The notes beneath the pieces were generated by a model. That model did no database searches, was not told the origin of the DNA, and was given only the letters and a program-made list of their open reading frames with translations. A program made the position numbers and the translations under genes. Positions 24,670 through 33,432 of a stretch of DNA of 64,000 nt are shown here, piece by piece (within the stretch, counting starts at the first letter, position 1; each line of letters opens with the position of its first letter). The DNA is from G965222505 sp965222505. GTDB taxonomy: Bacteria > Bacteroidota > Rhodothermia > Rhodothermales > DATKEJ01. The DNA lies in contig OZ244956.1 of the NCBI GenBank assembly GCA_965222505.1, forward strand, positions 4,774,001 through 4,838,000, in the 5' to 3' direction.

Positions 24670-26445
24670 TTAGCGGGTGAGGGTCTGTAACGAGGCTTCA
24701 AGCCGTTCAAGTCTGGCGCGTAGATCCTGGTTTTCGGCCTCCTGACGGCGGATTGTAGCCTCTAAACCTTCCATACGCCCCAGCAATCCCTGAATGGCAG
24801 CCAGGGCCACGCCATCGGCATCCACCGTGCCGATGTAGCGTTCGTTACCACCTAGGCCAAAGGCCGCGTAAAAATCCTCGGCGACGGGGCCGATGTGATC
24901 GCCACCCTGGGTGTCATTTCGGTAGCGCCAACGAGAAAGGGGCAGGTCTGCAACCTGTTTGAGGATCGCTGCTGTATCCACAGGTTGAAAGCCTTCCTTG
25001 AAGGTCCGGCTTGATCCGTTGGTCCATACCCCGCCGGTGGTGACGTGTGCGCCGTTGCCGTCGTTGGGAGGGTTGTTATCATTCGGGCTGGTGGGCGTAC
25101 CGATGTGGAGTGGGTGCTGGGGTTGAGGATTCCGGATGCCTACACGCATCTGGCTGCCGAGTTGTACGGACAAGCCAATAATGTCATTACCTATAAAGAG
25201 CACGGTGTCCGACGTATCGTTGTAAGCAATACCCCAATTTTTGAATCTGGGCGAGTGGGCCATCAGAAATCGCGTGGGGTTGTTGGTACCGGACTCGAAC
25301 ATGTAGAGCAAGGGGTTGTCAAACGTCTCATTCAGGCTCCGGTTGGAGAAGCTGATCGGGCCGTTCACAGACATTGCTGTGCCGGAGTGCGTATTCGTTC
25401 GCCCGATGCCAACGCGGCCCTCATTATCCACGAAAACAGCATCCACGGGATTGCCGTCGGCGGCATTGAGGGCGTTGCCAGGGGGCGGAGAAGGTATGGA
25501 TTGCCAAGTGGCTTCTCCGTCATCCACAGTCAGGACCTCAGCCTGTGAACCGGCTGAGGCATCGATTTTTGGGAGTGTGACGGCCCCATCTACCAGCATC
25601 TCGGTGGTCACACCATTGGCCTGCCCTTCATTGACATACCGTGTATCAGAAAAGTTGGTGTCCAGGGCCAGGGTGGCATCCCCGGTGTCACTGCCACCGG
25701 TGAGGCCGTCTCCAGCATTAACCGATGTGATGTCTCCGCCGGTATCATCTCCAGCGGCGGTGATGCGCAAGGCATTACCCTCACGGGTGATGGTGACGTT
25801 GTCTCCGGCTTCCAGGGCACCATCGGCGATCATCTGACCGGAAATGGCAGCTTCTTGACCTTCGTTGACATACCGCTCATCTGCGAAGCCGGTATCCAGC
25901 GCCAGTGTAGCATCTCCGGTTTCGCTACCGCCCGTGAGGCCATCCCCGGCGTTTACAGCCGTGATGTCTCCACCGGTCTCGTCTCCGACTGCGGTGATGC
26001 GAAGCACATTGCCTTCGCGTGTGATAGTGACGTTGTCTCCGGCTTCCAGGGCACTTTCAGCCAGCCTCTCAGCGTGCAGGGCGTAGGGGGTGGCTGTCAA
26101 GGGCAGGCGGGGGGTCAGTTCTGTAACTGTATCATCGCCGGTGGCTATGCTGAGGAAATAGGGTTGATCGAAGGGGAGATCGGTCAGGGGTTCAATACGC
26201 CCCAGTTGCACAGAGAAGAGGCCGTTGGTGACCTCAACGTTGTCCTGGGTTTCGGTCCAGAGGGTATTGCCCCCAGCTTCGGCATCGTAGAGCCGGAAGG
26301 TCAGGGTAAAGGTGCCGTCGGAAATGGGCGTGCCATCGGGTGTGGTGACGAGGCCCTGATGACTGATCATGGTTTGTGCATTGAGATGCAGGACTGAAAA
26401 TACGGCTAAAAGCGCGCAAATCAGAAAGGTGCGGGTCCGTTTCAT
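24670..26445 (-). CDS. Surface fibre-like protein with S74 intramolecular chaperone domain
   Basis: A 591-residue exported protein. Signal peptide at residues 1-23. Residues 24-125 (MISHQGLVTTPDGTPISDG, FRLYDAEAGGNTLWTETQDN) are shared with the upstream paralogue. Two tandem repeats of about 73 residues follow, each with GDNVTITREGN and GDGLTGGS and YVNEGQ. The C-terminal about 110 residues form a Peptidase_S74-type chaperone domain: SSRTFKEGF has the Ser-Lys pair, then LPLSRWRYR, HIGPVAEDFYAAFGLG, and VDADGVALAAIQGL, ending in a coiled coil that would trimerise. Such domains fold the fibre then cut themselves off. Similar to phage tail-fibre-like surface proteins of Bacteroidota. Confidence 0.82.
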   Translation of the reverse strand: MKRTRTFLICALLAVFSVLHLNAQTMISHQGLVTTPDGTPISDGTFTLTFRLYDAEAGGNTLWTETQDNVEVTNGLFSVQLGRIEPLTDLPFDQPYFLSIATGDDTVTELTPRLPLTATPYALHAERLAESALEAGDNVTITREGNVLRITAVGDETGGDITAVNAGDGLTGGSETGDATLALDTGFADERYVNEGQEAAISGQMIADGALEAGDNVTITREGNALRITAAGDDTGGDITSVNAGDGLTGGSDTGDATLALDTNFSDTRYVNEGQANGVTTEMLVDGAVTLPKIDASAGSQAEVLTVDDGEATWQSIPSPPPGNALNAADGNPVDAVFVDNEGRVGIGRTNTHSGTAMSVNGPISFSNRSLNETFDNPLLYMFESGTNNPTRFLMAHSPRFKNWGIAYNDTSDTVLFIGNDIIGLSVQLGSQMRVGIRNPQPQHPLHIGTPTSPNDNNPPNDGNGAHVTTGGVWTNGSSRTFKEGFQPVDTAAILKQVADLPLSRWRYRNDTQGGDHIGPVAEDFYAAFGLGGNERYIGTVDADGVALAAIQGLLGRMEGLEATIRRQEAENQDLRARLERLEASLQTLTR

Positions 26446-26509
26446 CGTTGATGCTGGGTTACATGAAAAAGAAGCGTGTGAGAGAATGGGTAGGTATGAA
26501 AATAAGGGG

Positions 26510-28597
26510 TCATTCTGCTTTTGCCAATCTTTGATCTATCAAGGTCCGGAGTTCCATGAGTTCGGTTTGGAGGCTTTCGATGGTAGATTGTTGGGCTTGT
26601 ACAACGGCATACAACCCCTGGATGGCGGCCAGCGCCACGCCGTCGGCATCGATGGTGGTGATGTGGCGGTTGCTGGAACCGAGGCCGAAGGCTGCATGGA
26701 AATCCTGTGCCATCGGTCCCATGTGCCGGATGGTGTCATCCTGGGTTTTGTAGTTCCAGGTGGCCATGGGCAGGGCGGCTACCCTGTTAAGCACCTCGGC
26801 GGCATCGACCGGGGCGAAGTGTTCCTTTGCATTGCGGTCGCTGAGGGCCTGCCAGGTGCTGCCCCCGGCTGGGAGCCGAACGCCGGATGCCCCATCGGAC
26901 GAGGAGAGGAGGCGCACGCCGCCAGAAGCACGGACCGCAAACTCATTGGCAGCTGAAGACGTAAAGTTGTCATTGGTAGTGTCTCCGAATAGCATGGCTC
27001 CATTGTGAGCAGCATCAATTTTAACCTTTTGTCCAAAAGCCAGGCTGAGATTGCCCAGGGCTTCGCTTTCAATACCTCCCAGTACAACGGAAAAGCTACC
27101 GCCAGCTACATTTTTGTTGCCGGAAAGTACAGTCGCACGCTGGCCCAACGCTTCATTTTCCTGTCCGGCAACCACCGCACTTTCAAACCCGCTGGCTTCG
27201 TTAATTTGTCCGCCTCCAATGAAGGATGCGATCCCCGTTGCATCATTGGCAAACCCTCCGCTGATGGTGGCCAGGTTGGCGGTGGCCTCATTACCTTGTC
27301 CGCCAGCAATAGTCGTTTTGTCCCCCGATGCGTCGTTGTTTAAGCCTCCGCCTATGGTCGAACGGCTACCGCTGGCCGAATTGTTTGCTCCACCCCCAAC
27401 AACAGCATTCTCGCCCTCCGAAGTATTGTTGGTACCATCACTACTTGCCGCCGAGGTTTGCACGGTACCGTCCGGGAATTTGATGCCGCCTTCCGTGGAT
27501 TCGATCACACCGGCTACCGATAGTTTTTCGCCAAAGGTGTCCGATCCAATCACCACATTGCCCTGGTTGTTGATGAAAAGGCCCTGATTGTTGGACCCCA
27601 TCAGTCGCAACCGTTCCGTGGTGCCAATGGCTTTCAGGTTGAAATTCTTGGCGGCAAAGTCAACCCAGATTTCAGCGGCATTGGCCGATGTTGAACCTTG
27701 CAAGCGGATCGAAGAAAAACTATCACTGGTTGACTCGACCAGCACGCGTGCCAGTGCGTCTTTGGACACGGTAAGGTTGTCTGCTATTTTGGTCTCCGTT
27801 GAGATGACCAGATCATCCCCGTCGGATGATACAACGGTAGTGCCTTCTGCGTTGACCAGGGATTCTGCTGGGCTAGACGGAATGGCCTTCCAGGTAGCGG
27901 CTCCGTCCTCTACCGTCAAAACCTGATTCGGTGAACCGGCCGAGGCATCGATTTTGCTGAGCGTGACGGCAGAATCAGCCAACATCGGAGTTGTGACACC
28001 GCTTGCTTGCCCTTCATTGACGTAGCGGGTATCCGTAAAACGGATATCCAGGGCAAGGTCAGCGGCCCCGATTTCGCTTCCTCCGGTGAGGCCGTCTCCG
28101 GCAATAACCGAAGTGATGTCCCCTCCTGAATCATCCCCGGCGGCGGTGATGCGAAGGGCGTTGCCTTCTCGGGTGATCGTGACGTTGTCCCCTGCCTCAA
28201 TAGCGCCATCATTGAGGGCCTGTGCACGCAAGGCATATGGCACAGCCGTTAAAGGTAAGCGGGGGGTGAGCTCCGGTACGGCATCATCCCCGAGCGCGAT
28301 GCTGAGGAAATAGGGTTGATCAAAGGGCAACTCATTCAGGGATTCCACACGGCCCAATTGCACAGAGAAGAGGCCGTTGGTAACCTCAACATTGTCCTGG
28401 GTTTCAGTCCAGAGGGTATTGCCCCCAGCTTCGGCATCGTAGAGCCGGAAAGTGAGGGTCAAGGTGCCGTCATCCACCAGGGTGCCGTCTGTATTTGTTA
28501 CAATACCTTGATGGCTAATGGTGGTTTGTGCCTTCACAATATAGACAGGCATCAGGGCCAGAAGGGAGAGGGTGAACAGTGATACGCAGGTTTTCAT
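26510..28597 (-). CDS. Surface fibre-like protein with YadA-head-type repeats and S74 domain
   Basis: A 695-residue paralogue of the following gene. The start is placed at MKTCVSLFTLSLLAL (28597), a clear signal peptide, rather than at an in-frame codon 39 bases upstream. Residues 25-125 and the GDNVTITREGN / GDGLTGGS unit match the paralogue. Residues about 365-500 hold about eight repeats of 14-15 residues (for example STIGGGLNNDASGDK, ATISGGFANDATGIA), resembling the left-handed parallel beta-roll heads of trimeric adhesins such as YadA. The C-terminus is an S74-type chaperone with SDRNAKEHF, MGPMAQDFHAAFGLG and VDADGVALAAIQGL and a terminal coiled coil. It is the first gene of a three-gene surface cluster, 64 bases upstream of its partner. 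Confidence 0.84.
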   Translation of the reverse strand: MKTCVSLFTLSLLALMPVYIVKAQTTISHQGIVTNTDGTLVDDGTLTLTFRLYDAEAGGNTLWTETQDNVEVTNGLFSVQLGRVESLNELPFDQPYFLSIALGDDAVPELTPRLPLTAVPYALRAQALNDGAIEAGDNVTITREGNALRITAAGDDSGGDITSVIAGDGLTGGSEIGAADLALDIRFTDTRYVNEGQASGVTTPMLADSAVTLSKIDASAGSPNQVLTVEDGAATWKAIPSSPAESLVNAEGTTVVSSDGDDLVISTETKIADNLTVSKDALARVLVESTSDSFSSIRLQGSTSANAAEIWVDFAAKNFNLKAIGTTERLRLMGSNNQGLFINNQGNVVIGSDTFGEKLSVAGVIESTEGGIKFPDGTVQTSAASSDGTNNTSEGENAVVGGGANNSASGSRSTIGGGLNNDASGDKTTIAGGQGNEATANLATISGGFANDATGIASFIGGGQINEASGFESAVVAGQENEALGQRATVLSGNKNVAGGSFSVVLGGIESEALGNLSLAFGQKVKIDAAHNGAMLFGDTTNDNFTSSAANEFAVRASGGVRLLSSSDGASGVRLPAGGSTWQALSDRNAKEHFAPVDAAEVLNRVAALPMATWNYKTQDDTIRHMGPMAQDFHAAFGLGSSNRHITTIDADGVALAAIQGLYAVVQAQQSTIESLQTELMELRTLIDQRLAKAE

Positions 28598-28972
28598 TTT
28601 TGCCACCGGATAATACGTGAGCAGGGATAGTGGCAAAATACCCGAAACCGGTATGTAGGGGTATCCCGCATATGCGGGATACTCATAATTGATGATTGGT
28701 AACTTTTTATATCCGTTCTTTGATTTTTGTGTACAAGATTTACCCTGTCGTTTTTCTCAACCTTTGCATAGCAAAATCAAAGCCTCATTACGTTTATTAC
28801 CTTGTTTCAAACCCAATTCCAGGCTGTCAACTGACGCTCCGGCGAACAACCGGAGTTGACACGGATATCACCATTCCAGGGCCTCATTACGCAAGTGGCC
28901 TGATTTCGACAGAATCCTATTGGGACTTGATCTGCCGCAAGCCGACTGTACGAAGTAAAACGACCAAGCCTC
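28598..28972. promoter_or_regulatory. Divergent intergenic region with a perfect 22-bp palindrome
   Basis: The palindrome GTATCCCGCAT / ATGCGGGATAC spans 28661-28682, about 64 bases upstream of the fibre-protein start. It could be an operator or a hairpin. A half copy of the GATGATTGGT unit follows at 28686-28700. The rest is AT-rich and holds no supported gene; it should contain promoters for the fibre cluster and the isomerase gene. Confidence 0.55.
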
Positions 28973-29695
28973 ATGCATCTTCAACTTGTAGAAACCTATG
29001 AAGCCTTGAGTCAGATTGCAGCGGCGCGTATTGTGGAAGCTGTGCGGCGCAAACCCGATCTGCTCTTGTGTTTGGCTACTGGACAAACCCCCCTGCGCAC
29101 CTATGCGTTACTGGCGGACTATCACCGGGAAGACCCTGTCCTGTTCAGCCAGGTGCGGATTCTGAAACTGGACGAATGGTTGGGTTTGCCCCCAACGGCC
29201 CCGGAAACCTGTGAGGTCTATTTGAAGCACCATGTGCTTGGACCGTTGGGCATTAGACAGGAGCGTTTTTTCGGGTTTCAGAGCGATGCAGCCGATGGTG
29301 TGATGGAATGTGCCCGTATGGATGCCATTGTCAAAAGAGAAGGCCCGATTGATTTGTGTATCCTGGGGGTCGGGACGAATGGGCATCTGGGGTTTATCGA
29401 ACCCGGTACGGACTTGTCCCTGCACGCCCACGTGGCTACGCTCGAACCGAGTTCACGCCAACATACGATGGTACAATCCATGCCGGAACCGCCCACGCAT
29501 GGCCTCACGCTGGGCCTGGCCGATGTGATGACCTCCGGGGCTGTGATGTTGCTCGTAAGCGGCACCACTAAACAGGAGGCCCTAAAACGGCTGTTGAAAC
29601 GCCGTATTCAGACCCAGTTTCCGGCCTCGCTGCTCTGGTTACATCCCAATGTCCTGTGCCTGTATGACCAGGCGGCATTGCCAGATCAGGGCTAG
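28973..29695 (+). CDS. Galactosamine/glucosamine-6-phosphate isomerase-like protein
   Basis: A 240-residue cytoplasmic enzyme of the NagB/RpiA/6-phosphogluconolactonase superfamily. LLLCLATGQTPLRTYALL is the substrate phosphate loop; ILKLDEWLGLPP, LGVGTNGHLGFIEPG (with the catalytic Asp/His environment) and PTHGLTLGLADVM follow in family order. The VSGTTKQEALKRLL element and the FPASLLWLHPNV end fit the group of galactosamine-6-phosphate isomerases (AgaI-like) better than 6-phosphogluconolactonase. If so it deaminates an amino-sugar phosphate to a ketose phosphate and ammonium. A PfkB kinase 5 kb away could act in the same pathway but is not linked. Name left open. Confidence 0.8.
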   Translation: MHLQLVETYEALSQIAAARIVEAVRRKPDLLLCLATGQTPLRTYALLADYHREDPVLFSQVRILKLDEWLGLPPTAPETCEVYLKHHVLGPLGIRQERFFGFQSDAADGVMECARMDAIVKREGPIDLCILGVGTNGHLGFIEPGTDLSLHAHVATLEPSSRQHTMVQSMPEPPTHGLTLGLADVMTSGAVMLLVSGTTKQEALKRLLKRRIQTQFPASLLWLHPNVLCLYDQAALPDQG

Positions 29696-29709
29696 TCCAG
29701 CCTCCAGTC

Positions 29710-30128
29710 TCAGGACTTCCGAAAAAAACGCCGCAACGCATAAACCGTGAGGCTGAGCGAAATCAGGGATCCTATGCCGAATATCCATCGGCCCAAGGTG
29801 ACGTTAGTAGCAGCAGAAAGCAAGGGAATACCTCCCGAAAAACCTTCTGCCGAGGCAGCAAAGGCAACCCATGCACCCCCACAGCGAACAACAAGCACAC
29901 CAGTGCAGCCAGGAAGTCGTTTATCCGAGACGGTTGGTGCACCAGCATCATGCATCCACACAGCACAAATACGACACCGCACAACGCAACTATCCAATAT
30001 GGGGCATGGACCGTCGATTCATCAACTGAAACCAAGCCAAGGCCTACGCTCAGCGGAAGCAGGCCAAAGAGTATGCACAACCATCCCCAAGCGGGATGGG
30101 CGTCCTTGGGTTTAGGGGACGGATTCAT
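29710..30128 (-). pseudogene. Small membrane protein split by a one-base frameshift
   Basis: The first frame encodes four or so hydrophobic segments from MNPSPKPKD (30128) through GWLCILFGLLPLSVGLGLV and DFLAALVCLLFAVGVHG. At a run of five C residues (29876-29880; GGGGG on the coding strand) the sensible frame shifts: the next frame continues GAWVAFAASAEGFSGGIPLL and ends WIFGIGSLISLSLTVYALRR. Adding one G restores a 139-residue four-helix protein. The homopolymer makes a sequencing or assembly error plausible; true phase variation or decay is the alternative. Function unknown. Confidence 0.65.
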
Positions 30129-30186
30129 CGGATACTTGGTTACCACCGTTAAAACACCAAGATACGCGTCGGCTGCGGTTGGTCCA

Positions 30187-30223
30187 CAAAAAAAGGCGCA
30201 GCCCCAGGAGGTTGCGCCTTTTT
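30187..30223. terminator. Bidirectional intrinsic terminator
   Basis: GGCGCA (30195-30200) and TGCGCC (30213-30218) form a stem flanked by seven A residues on the left and five T residues on the right, between two minus-strand genes (OMPP1 porin end at 30244). It would stop minus-strand transcripts with a run of Us. Confidence 0.85.
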
Positions 30224-30243
30224 CAAGATCTTACTGGTTCGTA

Positions 30244-31779
30244 CTAAAAGCGTACACTCACGCCGACGGCGAAGCGGTCACGGGTGATGTCTTCCAACAC
30301 GACAGGGGCGTTGTTGACTTCCGTGTATGGCTGGTACCGGTCCTCAAACTGCTCGCGTTGCCAGCCGAGGTTCAGGTGGAGTTGACCTCCCACATTGAAC
30401 CCCAGACCAGCAGACAGGAACGTCCGTTCACGGTTCAACGCTTCTGTTTTGGCCGGATCAGGTTGCAGGGCATACCCGGCACGCACGGCCACCGGACCGG
30501 CATCAAATTCGGCACCGATACGGGTATTGACCACCAGATCCAGCTCCCGACGGATGCCCAGGTTGAGATCATCAAAAAACACATCGTTAAAGTTACCGGA
30601 TTCTTCCAGGCGCAACTGCGACCAGTCCACGACCTCGGCATCCACAGAGAGCGTAAAGCCGGATTCCATAAAGGCCAGGCCCCCACCAAACCGCCACGGG
30701 GAGATGATGTGGTAGTCATTGTCTGCTACATCACTTTGTGAGAAGGTATCCCCGTTGTCGAAATTCGTCGAAAGGCGGGTGCGGTATTGTTCGTCAATGG
30801 TGTAGTAGGTCGGGGTTTCGACGGTCAGGCCCACGCGCAGTTGCGGCATCACCTTGGCCGACAGGCCCCCACGCAGGTTTACGCCGATCATGTCGGTTTC
30901 GAGGTCCTCATTCAGCGTCAGGGATTCAAAATCCGTCGTGTTACCGGTACCGTCATTTTCGTTGTTGATGTCCAATTCCTCATAGCGGCGGAAGAAGTTG
31001 TAGCTCCCAAAGGAGAGGTTAGCCCCCAGACCCAGCATAACCCCCCGTGCGGCTTCCACGGCCCCGCCGAAGCTGAGTTCGTTGGTGCTGCCGTCCTCAA
31101 TCACGTCGCCGGTTTGTTCGACGCTGCCCTCAGTTACGGCAGGGAGGAAGGGTACGCTGTCGCCATCGTTGAACAGGCCCTCGTCAAAGTCAATGGCAAA
31201 GGTTTCATAGGCGAGGAAGGAGATGGGGCGGAAGAAATCAACTTCCAGTTCACCACCATCGGCTTCAACGATTTCAAATTCTCCGGGGACTGGCATGAAA
31301 AAGTCGGTAATTGAGTTCTGACCGTTTTGGCCCTGGAAAAACAGGTCTCGGTCGAAGGTATTGGTCTGGTTGAATCCAACGCCAAACACCAGTGAGCCGA
31401 TGGAGGTAGGCGATTTGTGCACATACCCCAGGTTGGAGAGCCGGGTGCCGTTCGAGCGGGCATCCTGGAACTGCCCCAGGAAGGTGGCATCATCCAGGGT
31501 AGAGAACAGGTTCAGGTTACCGACGATTTCGGAATTTCGATACCAGCCAAGGCCTGCCGGGTTTGAAAACACCGCCGACCAATCGGTCAGGCCGGCCGTC
31601 CCGGCCCCGCCCATCCCGATCATTCGGGCACCTGTAGCCGGGGCACGTTGGGTAAAGCGCAAGGCATCATCGACCGACTGTGCGTATGTGTCTTGCGCAG
31701 AGAGTAACAGGAGCGTCAGCACCAGCGTGAGTGCCATGCACATCCAGCAGTGCAAAGGGGTTTGGCAAAATCGTTTCAT
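30244..31779 (-). CDS. FadL/OMPP1-type outer-membrane transport protein
   Basis: A 511-residue outer-membrane beta-barrel. Signal peptide at residues 1-33 (ending DTYAQS). The mature N-terminus DDALRFTQRAPATGARMIGMGGAGTAGLTDWSA, FSNPAGL, is the conserved hatch/plug start of the OMPP1/FadL/TodX family in Bacteroidota. The remainder is alternating beta-strand with amphipathic periodicity and it ends in an aromatic (GVSVRF), as needed for barrel insertion. It is longer than many FadL proteins because of acidic loops (for example GDVIEDGSTNELSFGG). Probable role: passive import of hydrophobic compounds. An intrinsic terminator follows at 30187-30223. The upstream leader holds a TTACGCAATA repeat. 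Confidence 0.85.
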   Translation of the reverse strand: MKRFCQTPLHCWMCMALTLVLTLLLLSAQDTYAQSVDDALRFTQRAPATGARMIGMGGAGTAGLTDWSAVFSNPAGLGWYRNSEIVGNLNLFSTLDDATFLGQFQDARSNGTRLSNLGYVHKSPTSIGSLVFGVGFNQTNTFDRDLFFQGQNGQNSITDFFMPVPGEFEIVEADGGELEVDFFRPISFLAYETFAIDFDEGLFNDGDSVPFLPAVTEGSVEQTGDVIEDGSTNELSFGGAVEAARGVMLGLGANLSFGSYNFFRRYEELDINNENDGTGNTTDFESLTLNEDLETDMIGVNLRGGLSAKVMPQLRVGLTVETPTYYTIDEQYRTRLSTNFDNGDTFSQSDVADNDYHIISPWRFGGGLAFMESGFTLSVDAEVVDWSQLRLEESGNFNDVFFDDLNLGIRRELDLVVNTRIGAEFDAGPVAVRAGYALQPDPAKTEALNRERTFLSAGLGFNVGGQLHLNLGWQREQFEDRYQPYTEVNNAPVVLEDITRDRFAVGVSVRF

Positions 31780-31796
31780 ATCAGACCTCCAATAGT

Positions 31797-31850
31797 ATTT
31801 CGTATTGCGTAAGGGAAGTAGAAATTACGCAATACGCATTACGCAATACG
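31797..31850. repeat. Palindromic TTACGCAATA repeat, copy 1
   Basis: GTATTGCGTAA faces TTACGCAATACGCATTACGCAATA after a short spacer (GGGAAGTAGAAA). Nearly identical to 35698-35757 over about 45 bases. It sits between the terminator of the lipoprotein gene and the OMPP1 start. Confidence 0.85.
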
Positions 31851-31864
31851 TCACAACAGGGCAT

Positions 31865-31925
31865 AAAAAAGGCCTCGGCTGTCACTGCCGTGTTGGGCGG
31901 TACCTGAAACCGAGGCCTGGAAAAA
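31865..31925 (-). terminator. Intrinsic terminator of the lipoprotein gene
   Basis: On the minus strand AGGCCTCGG and CCGAGGCCT form a 9-bp stem (31870-31878 with 31910-31918) with a 31-base loop followed by six T residues. It lies about 20 bases after the lipoprotein stop. Confidence 0.82.
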
Positions 31926-31944
31926 TCAGGCGTTTAAGGACAGA

Positions 31945-33027
31945 TTATCTGCGTCGTCCGGACCGTGAAGAAGAGCGTCCACGGCTTCGGCTGCTGCTTC
32001 GGCCAGAGGAAGACCGGGCTTTGCTGCCGCGGCTTCGGCTACCGGAGGAGCGAATGCTGCCCCGGCTGCTGCTTCGGCCAGAGGAGGACCGGGCTTTGCT
32101 GCCGCCGCTTCTTCGGCCTGAAGATTGAGCTTTGCTCCGGCTGCTTCGTCTGGTCGGTGCCGCTTTGGTCCGGCTCCGGGTGCGAGCTGACCGGGTTTCC
32201 GAGCGTTTCGAACTCCCGCGTGCCGACCGGGTCTTGCTTCGGTCTCTGCTGCGGGTTACCGTTCTACCGCGCGTCGTTGAGGTGCTGCGTCCGTTACGTA
32301 CGGTTCGGGTGCGTGTATTCCCGCGGTAGGTGCTGCGGGTTGCGGAGCGGCCGTTCCGTGCGGTTGTGCGTGCACCGCTACGGCCCACATTTCGCGTTTG
32401 GGTGCCCTCGGCGGTCAGGCCCGTACGTCCACCGGTGCGTCCTCGGGTACGGTCATAGCCCCGGGTGCGTCGGGTGTTGGATGTCAGGCCGGTGCGTCGG
32501 CCAATGTGGGTGCGTCTGCGGTCCAGGCGCGAACGGTGCCCCCGGTAGGCATATCCACCGCCGTAATAGCCGGTCCGCCAGCCGTAGCCGTAACTTGGAT
32601 AACGGTACCCAAAGCCAAAGCCGATGCCATAGCCGGGGTAGTAATAGGGGTCATAGTAGCCACCGTACCAGTAGGGATCATACGAACTGTACCAGAAGGG
32701 GTCGTAGTAGCGGTAGGAACCGTACCCGTAATAGGGATAGTAGTGGCGGTGGCGGTACCAGTAGGGAGAATAGAAGGCGTCGAAGTAGCGGCTGTAGCTG
32801 TACCGGCCGTTGTAGTAGCCATCGTAGTAGCCATCCTCGTAGTCTTCATCGTCGTCGTAATAATAGCGAGTCACCTTAACGGTGTCTCCGTATTCGTCGA
32901 CTTCAATCTGTTCGGCTACTTCATAGTCATCATCCAGGACGCGCATCTGGGTGTAACATCCGGTTAGTGCGAGCATCAAAATACCCAACAAACCGGCGTA
33001 CAGGGGGGAGGTAACGCGAGCGTTCAT
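31945..33027 (-). CDS. Low-complexity lipoprotein, Tyr/Asp-rich then Arg/Ser-rich
   Basis: A 360-residue lipoprotein with lipobox LALTGC (Cys24). The next part (about 25-70) is acidic with DDDYEVAEQIEVDEYGD and YYYDDDEDYEDGYYDG. Residues about 70-170 are dominated by Tyr, Gly and Pro in an imperfect YYG/YDPYWYGG pattern. The last about 190 residues are extremely basic, Arg/Ser/Thr/Gly-rich, with a repeated GSKARSSSGRSSSRG block at the end; SR and RS dipeptides recur. No globular domain is visible. The charge change along the chain suggests it could bind polyanions such as DNA, RNA, LPS or acidic polysaccharide at the cell surface, but this is inference. It is monocistronic with its own terminator. 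Confidence 0.85.
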   Translation of the reverse strand: MNARVTSPLYAGLLGILMLALTGCYTQMRVLDDDYEVAEQIEVDEYGDTVKVTRYYYDDDEDYEDGYYDGYYNGRYSYSRYFDAFYSPYWYRHRHYYPYYGYGSYRYYDPFWYSSYDPYWYGGYYDPYYYPGYGIGFGFGYRYPSYGYGWRTGYYGGGYAYRGHRSRLDRRRTHIGRRTGLTSNTRRTRGYDRTRGRTGGRTGLTAEGTQTRNVGRSGARTTARNGRSATRSTYRGNTRTRTVRNGRSTSTTRGRTVTRSRDRSKTRSARGSSKRSETRSARTRSRTKAAPTRRSSRSKAQSSGRRSGGSKARSSSGRSSSRGSIRSSGSRSRGSKARSSSGRSSSRSRGRSSSRSGRRR

Positions 33028-33432
33028 CGGAGTCTCAAGGTTGTGCGCGAAATCGTCATCGGATTGTATTTATATGCAACGTACTGGGGCGGTTGCGGTT
33101 TCAGTATTCGAGCAATCTACGTTGAATCCAGCCCGGGGGTCAGGTATATTTCGCGACTTCCCCACCACCGCGCTGGTGTTTGGTCTAATGTACAACAAAA
33201 ACCAGGCCAAGCCGTATCTGGTATACGGTTCACGGTAAGCCGGTTCATTCCTGTGGTCTTGTATGTCCAAATTGGATGTCCAGGGTAGGTGGTCTAAATT
33301 ATTGTTTTGAAAAGGTCTTTGAGAGATATTTTTGACTCAAAGGGTACTTTTGAAGGCCTCGAAAAATAATGTAAATACAAGCGGATTGATCCCGCATTAA
33401 CTGTATCTAAAACCCTTCATTGGCTGTTCAGT
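33028..33432. promoter_or_regulatory. 405-base divergent gap before proS; candidate -7 box
   Basis: No gene is supported. TACTTTTG at 33345-33352 matches the Bacteroidota -7 consensus TAnnTTTG on the plus strand, with TTTG at 33318-33321 about 23 bases upstream as a weak -33 candidate. It would drive proS. A similar unit for the lipoprotein was not identified. Confidence 0.4.

Noticed and set aside
24670..28597. Repeated DNA that could be mistaken for a CRISPR or tandem-repeat array
   Set aside because: The repeats are in frame inside two fibre-protein genes and encode protein repeats; spacing is not CRISPR-like.
28696..29001. Small plus-strand frame before the isomerase gene
   Set aside because: No motif, and it runs into the start of a well-supported gene; more likely leader DNA.
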